Assembly: GCA_002381155.1 (NCBI GenBank)
Contig: DFQX01000068.1
Location: forward strand, 1-5,045
Direction of reading: 5' to 3'
Source of the DNA: Flavobacteriaceae bacterium UBA3478
GTDB taxonomy: Bacteria > Bacteroidota > Bacteroidia > Flavobacteriales > Flavobacteriaceae
DNA: 5,045 nt
Shown one piece after another: positions 1 through 5,045 of this stretch. The number at the start of each line of letters is the position of its first letter. The first letter of the stretch is position 1. Position numbers and translations under genes: made by a program. A model generated the notes under the pieces. The model did no database searches. It was not told the origin of the DNA and worked only from the letters and a program-made list of their open reading frames with translations.

Positions 1-18
1 ACGGTGGAGTAACAATAT

Positions 19-47
19 GCTCTTTTATCGTCATAGATAAAAAGAGC
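19..47 (+). promoter_or_regulatory. Imperfect hairpin directly before the start codon of the first gene
   Basis: Bases 19-29 (GCTCTTTTATC) pair with 36-47 (GATAAAAAGAGC), giving 11 base pairs with a single bulged A at 39 and a six-base loop at 30-35. The right arm ends one base before the ATG at 49, so in RNA it would bury the A-rich AAAGAG stretch just upstream of the start. No T-run follows the stem, so a classical intrinsic terminator for a gene further left is less likely, though not excluded. The pairing is seen directly; a role in translation control is inference. Confidence 0.4.
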
Positions 48-48
48 T

Positions 49-504
49 ATGAAAAAGATTTTAATAGGGCTTCTTGTGATGATTTTCACTGGACTTTCAG
101 CTCAAACTCCCGTAAAAAGTAGAAAAATTAAGGGTGAATGGCAACTTCAAATCGAAGTTGCTGAAGCGGTTGCAGAAGAAACTAAGGACTTAGGGGTATT
201 TGGAAAAATGCTCGCTGGAGCCGTTGCAGGATTTGTGGATGTGGCCCTTGAATCTGTCGATGTTGTCTTTGATTTTTACAATAAAAACAGCGTTCGATTG
301 ATAGTCAAGACAGATGGTGACGTTCCTGAAATCGAAAATTTGAACTATCGAATTGACCAGGGTAAACTTTATATTACTGGCCTTGAGGAGGGAGATATTG
401 ACATTTCAATCGATGGCTACTGGATGTTTGAAGAAAAGAATCTTATTCACTTCAATGAAGATGGAAGCCGAGTTAAAAATGTATACCTAATAAGAAGAAG
501 GTAG
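49..504 (+). CDS. Small secreted protein of unknown function, possibly lipocalin-like
   Basis: This 151-residue protein is not assigned to a named family. It starts with a clear signal peptide: a Lys-Lys pair at residues 2-3, a hydrophobic core to about residue 15, and a likely cut after the Ala of LSAQ (residue 18), so it is probably exported to the periplasm or beyond. There is no lipobox cysteine. The mature part begins with an IKGEWQL segment (residues 27-33), which resembles the Gly-x-Trp opening strand of lipocalin-like beta-barrels. An Ala/Gly-rich, amphipathic stretch follows (about 50-65), then alternating beta-type segments such as VDVVFDFY (70-77) and SVRLIVK (81-87). It ends in a basic IRRR tail. 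The ATG at 49 is chosen because an in-frame TAG lies at 34-36 and the signal peptide starts right here. It ends 24 bases before the ClC gene and may share a transcript with it. The lipocalin-like idea is weak inference from one motif and strand pattern; the gene itself is well supported. Confidence 0.85.
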   Translation: MKKILIGLLVMIFTGLSAQTPVKSRKIKGEWQLQIEVAEAVAEETKDLGVFGKMLAGAVAGFVDVALESVDVVFDFYNKNSVRLIVKTDGDVPEIENLNYRIDQGKLYITGLEEGDIDISIDGYWMFEEKNLIHFNEDGSRVKNVYLIRRR

Positions 505-521
505 AAACACATTTACTAGTT

Positions 522-550
522 TTGCGCTGTGAATGCAACCTTAAGCGCAA
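522..550 (+). promoter_or_regulatory. Inverted repeat flanking the GTG start of the ClC gene
   Basis: TTGCGCT at 522-528 is the exact reverse complement of AGCGCAA at 544-550. The 15 bases between them begin with the GTG start codon, so a folded transcript would place the start in the loop. The right-arm sequence recurs at 593-599, offering an alternative partner. No Shine-Dalgarno sequence is seen at a normal distance; the nearest purine-rich stretch (GAAGG, 497-501) is 27 bases away. Seven base pairs with a 15-base loop is modest and could be chance. Confidence 0.25.
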
Positions 551-2307
551 TTCTTCGTAAGTTCCTGATTTGGAAATACAAACATATTTCTGAGCGCAAT
601 TTTGTTTTAATTCTTAGTGCGCTTGTTGGTTTAGTTGCAGGACTAATCGCGGTGCTTATTAAGAATATTACCTACGGTATTCAGTATGTGGGATCTCTCG
701 GGCTTTCGCTTACTCAAAACGGCCTTTACTTTGCTCTTCCGCTCATTGGATTGTCTGCTGTATACCTCATTTGGCATAAGCTCTACCGCAAAGGAGTATT
801 TCAACCTATCGCAACCCTTCTACATGCGCTGTCAAAAAAGGGAGCTAAGGTAGAATCGAACAAGTTTTACATGCCACTTATTACCGCTCCTTTAACGGTT
901 GGGTTTGGGGGTTCGGTCGGTCTGATGAGCCCGGCTATCTTATCTGCTTCGGCAGCATCTTCTGTTTTTGGTGATCTTTTTCATCTGAACCGAAAGACAA
1001 GAATGTTACTTATCGGTTGTGCTGCTTCAGGAGTTATTGCAACTAGTTTTCAATCACCGATTGCTGCGGTGATCTTTGCTATTGAAATTTTCAGTTTAGA
1101 CCTCACATTCGCCTCATTACTTCCTCTGCTTGTTGCCTCGTTGGTCTCGGTGATCACTTCTTTCTTAGTAGTTGGAGACCAGGTATTATTCACCTTTGAT
1201 CACAATGAAGGGTTTAATGTTTCAGACACACTCTTCTATATTGTTCTAGGTGTGATGGCGGGCCTAGTTAGCGTTTATTTTCACAAGGCACACTTCGCCA
1301 TTACTGGCGCACTTGAGCGTATTAAATCGAGATCGTATCGATTCATTGTAGGCGGGGTAATCATGGGAGTGATACTCTACTTTATTCCTCCGCTTTATGG
1401 TGAAGGGTATGGAGTTATAAACGCGCTGCTTTCGGGTAATCATCTAACCGTTATTCAGGGTTCTATGTTTGAACTCTGGTCAGAAAAAACCTACGTGGTG
1501 ATCTTTCTTCTCCTGGGAATCACCCTTTTTAAGTCACTTGCGATGACCCTCACTATTGCGTCGGGAGGGACGGGAGGTATTATTATTCCTGCTCTTGTAA
1601 TGGGGAGTTCATTAGGTAATGCCATTGGTAAGACCTTTAATGCTTTGGGATTTGCGGTCAATGAGACGCATTTTACCCTGATTGGAATGGCTGGTATTGT
1701 AGCCGGAGTATTAAAAACACCGCTCACCGCTATCTTTTTGATTGCTGAAATTACCGGAGGCTATGAGCTTTTTATTCCGCTTATGTTATGCGTTTCAACC
1801 GCTTACCTGATTTCGAAAAATAATCTAAGTCACACTATTTATACAAAAGAGTTAGCCGAGAAGAATGCGCTGCTGACTTTTGACAAGGATCAAAGCGTTT
1901 TGACGTTGATGAATCTCGATTCGGTGATTGAACAAAATTTTGTCGAACTCAGCCCAGAAATGTCTTTAAGGCAATTACTAGAAGAAGGAGTGGCGAAATC
2001 GAGTCGAAATTTGTTTCCGGTAGTAAGTGAAGACGGTTCTTTGGAAGGGGTTATTTTGCTTGATGACATTCGATCGGTACTCTTTGATCAATCCCTTTAT
2101 GACCTTACGAAAGCAAGGGAGTACATGACTCGTCCGCCAGAGGTGATTGATTATGCTAAAGACAATATGCAGCAGGTCATGCAGCGTTTTCAGGATAGTG
2201 GAGCTTGGAATCTACCCGTTATTCGCGAGGGTAAGTATTATGGCTTTGTTTCGAAATCGAAACTTCTAACCGCCTATCGACGCGAGTTAATTAATTACAG
2301 CGTGTAG
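529..2307 (+). CDS. ClC-family chloride channel/transporter with C-terminal CBS pair
   Basis: A 592-residue inner-membrane anion channel or transporter of the ClC family, full length for the form with CBS domains. The membrane domain spans about residues 25-430. It includes the helix with GFGGSVGLMSP (125-135), corresponding to the GxEGP gating segment; SFQSPIAAVIFAIE (173-186), matching the family's NAPLAGxxFxxE helix; PPLYGEGYG (287-295); and GGIIIPALVMG (349-359), corresponding to GxFxPxxxxG. The cytoplasmic tail has two CBS domains, about 461-525 and 529-588, which in this family usually sense nucleotides or regulate gating. The gating glutamate is replaced by Met133, and the first anion-binding motif is degenerate (KGVFQP, 88-93), so the protein may act as an uncoupled channel rather than a chloride/proton exchanger; that is inference. 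The start is GTG: an in-frame TAG sits at 517-519, and the first in-frame ATG (871) would remove the first membrane helices. It is likely co-transcribed with the small secreted-protein gene upstream. Confidence 0.93.
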   Translation: MNATLSAILRKFLIWKYKHISERNFVLILSALVGLVAGLIAVLIKNITYGIQYVGSLGLSLTQNGLYFALPLIGLSAVYLIWHKLYRKGVFQPIATLLHALSKKGAKVESNKFYMPLITAPLTVGFGGSVGLMSPAILSASAASSVFGDLFHLNRKTRMLLIGCAASGVIATSFQSPIAAVIFAIEIFSLDLTFASLLPLLVASLVSVITSFLVVGDQVLFTFDHNEGFNVSDTLFYIVLGVMAGLVSVYFHKAHFAITGALERIKSRSYRFIVGGVIMGVILYFIPPLYGEGYGVINALLSGNHLTVIQGSMFELWSEKTYVVIFLLLGITLFKSLAMTLTIASGGTGGIIIPALVMGSSLGNAIGKTFNALGFAVNETHFTLIGMAGIVAGVLKTPLTAIFLIAEITGGYELFIPLMLCVSTAYLISKNNLSHTIYTKELAEKNALLTFDKDQSVLTLMNLDSVIEQNFVELSPEMSLRQLLEEGVAKSSRNLFPVVSEDGSLEGVILLDDIRSVLFDQSLYDLTKAREYMTRPPEVIDYAKDNMQQVMQRFQDSGAWNLPVIREGKYYGFVSKSKLLTAYRRELINYSV

Positions 2308-2319
2308 TTGATAATCAAC
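2307..2319. repeat. Short perfect palindrome at the end of the ClC gene
   Basis: GTTGATAATCAAC is a perfect palindrome with six-base arms around a central A, overlapping the last base of the ClC stop codon. As RNA it could form only a five-pair stem with a three-base TAA loop. As DNA it has the size and symmetry of a dimeric regulator site, but its place at a gene end, about 100 bases before the likely promoter, gives no strong reason to call it an operator. Confidence 0.25.
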
Positions 2320-2363
2320 GGTTTAGATAGAAATACTCGACAATATCTGTTTTGAGCTTTGTC

Positions 2364-2395
2364 TTTGACATTTTAAGAGGCGATTCTTTGTCAAA
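2364..2395 (+). terminator. Hairpin with GCGA loop in the ClC-receptor gap, possible 3' end structure
   Basis: TTTGACA (2364-2370) pairs with TGTCAAA (2389-2395). After a four-T bulge on the left side (2371-2374), AAGAG (2375-2379) pairs with TTCTT (2384-2388), including one G-T pair, and the loop is GCGA (2380-2383), a GNRA-type tetraloop. That makes 12 base pairs in all. It lies between the ClC stop and the probable receptor promoter, where a transcript end would be expected. It is not followed by a T-run, so it is not a textbook intrinsic terminator; it could instead stabilise a 3' end, or the TTTGACA/TGTCAAA arms could be a protein-binding site. Confidence 0.35.
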
Positions 2396-2420
2396 TTCAC
2401 AACAGCTTTGAAAAAAGCCC

Positions 2421-2428
2421 TATCTTTC
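2421..2428 (+). promoter_or_regulatory. Probable Bacteroidota -7 promoter element for the receptor gene
   Basis: TATCTTTC matches the Bacteroidota -7 consensus TAnnTTTG at all but the last base. It sits 36 bases before the receptor ATG, which would give a 5' untranslated leader of roughly 30 bases. No good TTTG element is present at the usual distance upstream; the nearest copies (2387-2390 and 2407-2410) are too far and too near. The call therefore rests on the -7 element and its position alone. Confidence 0.4.
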
Positions 2429-2464
2429 CCCCACCAAATCGGATGAATTAAATCTAATTACCAC

Positions 2465-5045
2465 ATGATGAAAAAGTTAATTCTTGTACTAAGCATCCTT
2501 TCAAGTGCTTTTGCTCTAGCTCAAACTAGCGTAAATGGAAAGGTTGTAGATCAAAATGGTGCTCCTGTTGCCAATGCGAATATTATCGTAGTTGGACAAT
2601 CAGAGGGTGCTGTAGCTGATTTCGAAGGAAACTTTGCTTTTACCACTAGCCTTACTCCGCCATTCACTGTGCGTGTTTCAAGTTTAGGGTACACTACAGC
2701 AACAGCTACCTTCTCAGGATCAGCCCTAACTGTAACGCTAAATGAATCTTCTACAGCGTTAGATGAAATCGTAATTTCTGCTTCTAGAACTCCTGAGCGT
2801 ATTTTTGAATCGCCAGTTTCTGTTGAGCGTTTCGGTCTTGCTCAAATTCAGAATGCAACTGCAGAGAGTTTCTATGGAAGTTTACAAAACCTTAAGGGGG
2901 TTGATATCAATACTAACTCACTTACTTTTCAATCGATCAACACTCGTGGTTTCGCAACTTTTGCAAACACAAGATTCCTTCAATTAGTGGACGGGATGGA
3001 CAACACTGCGCCAGGTCTTAACTTCGTACTTGGTAACCTAGTAGGTATGTCTGAGCTTGACGTTGCAAGCATTGAAATTTTACCAGGAGCTTCATCTGCA
3101 CTTTATGGTGCTGGTGCTTTCAATGGTATCTTATTTATGACTTCTAAAGATCCATTCACAACCGAAGGTGTTAGTGTTTATGGTAAAACGGGTATCACGG
3201 TTCAGAATGCAGCTGGTGCAAATGAATACATGGACGTTGGAGTTCGATTCGCTAAGAAATTCTCTGACAAACTAGCGATCAAAGCCAACCTCACTTTCTT
3301 ACAAGGTGAAGACTGGCATGCGAACAGTACTGAGGATATGAGCCGGACGGCTCTTCCGTACCAAGGGTGGTCATCGCGCAGAACTAACCCTGGCTATGAC
3401 GGTCTAAACGTTTATGGTGATGAGGTTGCAACAACCTTAGACTTCGATTACTTTGCAGGTACACCAACGGGTACTTTCGGTAAAGCATTTGTTTCTCGTA
3501 CAGGTTACGACGAGGCTGCTCTTGCAGATTACGATGCGAAGAGTATGAAGAGAGATATTGGCATCTACTATCGTCCGAATGGAGACGATTTAGAAATTAT
3601 CTATAACTACCGCAGAGGTACGGGTACTACTATTTATCAAGGAGCTAACCGTTATGCGGTATCAGGCTTTGCGATGACCCAACAAAAATTAGAGGTTAAA
3701 AACGATCATTTCTTTGTTCGTGCTTATGTAACAGAAGAAGATTCAGGTGATGCTTATGATACACGTTTTGCCGCAATCAATATCAACCGTCAACAGTCTG
3801 CAGACATGAAGTGGTTCGGTGACTACGTGACCGGATACTTAATTTCAAAGCAACTAGGTCGTTCTGATACAGACGCTCACAATAATGGTCGATTAGCTGC
3901 AGATTATCCTGTAGACTTCTACGGTCAATTTGGAGCTGCAACGAATTATGGTGCATTCAACCTACAAGGTCAAGCCAATAGAAACCGATTCTTACCTGGT
4001 TCAGGTGAATTCAATAGCGCATTCACTAAGGTGAAACAAGATGGTGATTTTGCGACAGGAGCTAGGTTTATCGATAATACCAAGTTTAGACATATCAATG
4101 GTAACTACAATTTTGCTCACCTTATCAATAATTGGGCCGATCTACAGGTTGGAGGTTCTTACCGTCAATATGAGTTAAATTCGAACGGTACGATCTTTAC
4201 TGATAAAGACGGTCCTATCAAGTACAATGAGTACGGTGCATACACCCAGATTCAGAAGAAGTTTGCTGATGAGCGTCTTAAAGTAACGGCTTCTGCTCGT
4301 TACGATAAGAACGAATTCTTAGATGGTTTTGTTTCTCCTCGTATCTCTTTCGGATATACGCTAGGTTCAGCTAGAAATCACAATGTTCGTTTCTCAGCTC
4401 AGACTGGTTTCAGAAATCCTACTACTCAGGACTTCTTCATCGGTTTAGATGTAGGACAAGCTATCCTAGTTGGTGGTGCTGAGTCTAACCTTGATCGTGA
4501 TGTAAGAACTTTTGCTACAAGTGCTCAAGCGCAATCTCTTGGATTACCTGCTACATCTACTGTAACAGGTCGCTCTGCATATACTAATTCGTTCTCGCTT
4601 TCTTCTGTTCTTGCTGGTGCGCCAGTTAAGAAAGATACCGAGTTAGTTGGCGCTGAAGAGATTGAAGCTTATGAGGTAGGTTACCGTGGTCAAATTGGCC
4701 CTATCACTCTGGACGTAAGTGCTTACTGGAATCAGTACTTTAACTTCAATGCTGCTGAAACCAAAGTAGTTCCATTATACGGTCAAGCTGGTGATAATTC
4801 ATTATCTCTTCTTGCTCTTCAAAATGGAGATTACAAAGTTTATCAAGCATATTCAAACACAGATGTTCCTGTTAAGTCTTATGGTGTAGTAGCTGGTTTA
4901 GATACTAGAATTGCCGGATTTGACTTAGGAATTAGCTACACATTGACTGAACTTGATTTCAACGAAGCTGATTATCCAGATTTTGAGGTAGGATTAAACA
5001 CTCCAAGAGATCGTTTCAAGGCTTCTTTTGGTCACCAAGAGTTAG
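2465..5045 (+). CDS. TonB-dependent outer-membrane receptor, 3' end cut off by the window
   Basis: The reading frame is open for 860 codons and leaves the window without a stop. Receptors of this family take up large or scarce ligands such as iron complexes, vitamins or oligosaccharides across the outer membrane, powered by TonB-ExbB-ExbD. Residues 1-19 form a signal peptide with a likely cut at ALA|Q. Residues 22-95 form a carboxypeptidase-regulatory-like beta domain (VNGKVVDQNGAPV, then DFEGNFAF). A TonB-box-like LDEIVISASRTPE follows at 99-111. The plug runs to about 231 and carries INTRGF (158-163), the LVDGMDN segment (174-180) and SIEILPGASSALYGAGAFNG (202-221). The rest is beta-barrel, with many alternating aromatic strands such as RISFGYTL (626-633) and VRFSAQTGFRNPT (641-653). 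The last barrel strands and the C-terminal aromatic residue are missing. Two in-frame ATGs (2465, 2468) are equally possible starts. There is no STN domain and no SusD-like gene in view, so the substrate is unassigned. Codons favour GCT, GGT and CGT, in keeping with strong expression. Confidence 0.95.
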   Translation, partial: MMKKLILVLSILSSAFALAQTSVNGKVVDQNGAPVANANIIVVGQSEGAVADFEGNFAFTTSLTPPFTVRVSSLGYTTATATFSGSALTVTLNESSTALDEIVISASRTPERIFESPVSVERFGLAQIQNATAESFYGSLQNLKGVDINTNSLTFQSINTRGFATFANTRFLQLVDGMDNTAPGLNFVLGNLVGMSELDVASIEILPGASSALYGAGAFNGILFMTSKDPFTTEGVSVYGKTGITVQNAAGANEYMDVGVRFAKKFSDKLAIKANLTFLQGEDWHANSTEDMSRTALPYQGWSSRRTNPGYDGLNVYGDEVATTLDFDYFAGTPTGTFGKAFVSRTGYDEAALADYDAKSMKRDIGIYYRPNGDDLEIIYNYRRGTGTTIYQGANRYAVSGFAMTQQKLEVKNDHFFVRAYVTEEDSGDAYDTRFAAININRQQSADMKWFGDYVTGYLISKQLGRSDTDAHNNGRLAADYPVDFYGQFGAATNYGAFNLQGQANRNRFLPGSGEFNSAFTKVKQDGDFATGARFIDNTKFRHINGNYNFAHLINNWADLQVGGSYRQYELNSNGTIFTDKDGPIKYNEYGAYTQIQKKFADERLKVTASARYDKNEFLDGFVSPRISFGYTLGSARNHNVRFSAQTGFRNPTTQDFFIGLDVGQAILVGGAESNLDRDVRTFATSAQAQSLGLPATSTVTGRSAYTNSFSLSSVLAGAPVKKDTELVGAEEIEAYEVGYRGQIGPITLDVSAYWNQYFNFNAAETKVVPLYGQAGDNSLSLLALQNGDYKVYQAYSNTDVPVKSYGVVAGLDTRIAGFDLGISYTLTELDFNEADYPDFEVGLNTPRDRFKASFGHQEL

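Larger units (their letters stand above)
2308..2464. other. Intergenic region between the ClC and receptor genes
   Basis: This 157-base gap has no credible gene. It is A/T-rich and contains the palindrome at its left edge, the GCGA-loop hairpin near its middle, the TATCTTTC element, and an A/T-rich stretch (about 2445-2460) just before the receptor start, typical of Bacteroidota initiation regions that lack a Shine-Dalgarno sequence. Together these suggest that the ClC transcript ends here and the receptor is transcribed separately. Confidence 0.6.

Noticed and set aside
1..12. Possible tail of an upstream gene ending Thr-Val-Glu-stop (TAA at 10-12)
   Set aside because: Only three codons are in view and the other two frames are also open here, so the true frame, if any, cannot be decided.
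3..122. Reading frame open from the left edge across the start of the first gene
   Set aside because: It runs through the signal-peptide coding region in another frame and ends soon after; no recognisable protein features.
1491..1727. Open reading frame of 78 codons on the - strand within the ClC gene
   Set aside because: It lies wholly inside the well-supported ClC coding region, has no recognisable domain, and looks like an antisense shadow of the conserved membrane segments.
2365..2370. TTGACA, resembling a sigma-70 -35 box
   Set aside because: No matching -10 element follows at 16-18 bases, Bacteroidota use a different promoter consensus, and the bases form part of the hairpin stem.
2805..2987. 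Open reading frame of 60 codons on the + strand within the receptor gene
   Set aside because: It overlaps the plug-domain coding sequence in another frame; the receptor frame carries clear family motifs across the same bases.

Overview
The window looks like ordinary chromosomal DNA from a member of the Bacteroidota, most likely the Flavobacteriia. Three things suggest this: a TonB-dependent receptor that opens with a carboxypeptidase-regulatory-like domain right after its signal peptide, a ClC protein with the flavobacterial style of N-terminus and paired C-terminal CBS domains, and A/T-rich start regions without strong Shine-Dalgarno sequences plus a TAnnTTTG-like promoter element. All genes are on the + strand.

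Layout: bases 1-48 are a short leader with an 11-bp hairpin that ends one base before the first start codon. Bases 49-504 encode a small secreted protein of unknown function. After a 24-base gap, bases 529-2307 encode a complete ClC chloride channel/transporter with two CBS domains and a GTG start. Bases 2308-2464 are a non-coding gap holding a short palindrome, a hairpin with a GNRA-type loop and a probable promoter. Bases 2465-5045 encode the first 860 residues of a large TonB-dependent outer-membrane receptor that runs off the right edge.

The first two genes are close enough to be co-transcribed. The receptor probably has its own promoter and is a separate unit. Nothing in the sequence links the receptor functionally to the ClC gene, and its substrate cannot be read from the window. 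No SusD-like partner, sigma/anti-sigma pair, mobile element, tRNA, rRNA or CRISPR array is visible.

The most notable observation is in the ClC protein. The position that normally carries the external gating glutamate (the GxEGP-type motif) is methionine 133, and the first anion-binding motif (GSGIP-type) is also degenerate, although the fold and CBS domains look intact. This predicts uncoupled or channel-like anion flow rather than proton-coupled exchange. Potential RNA hairpins at the starts of the first two genes are the other points worth checking. I see no evidence of a new multi-gene system.
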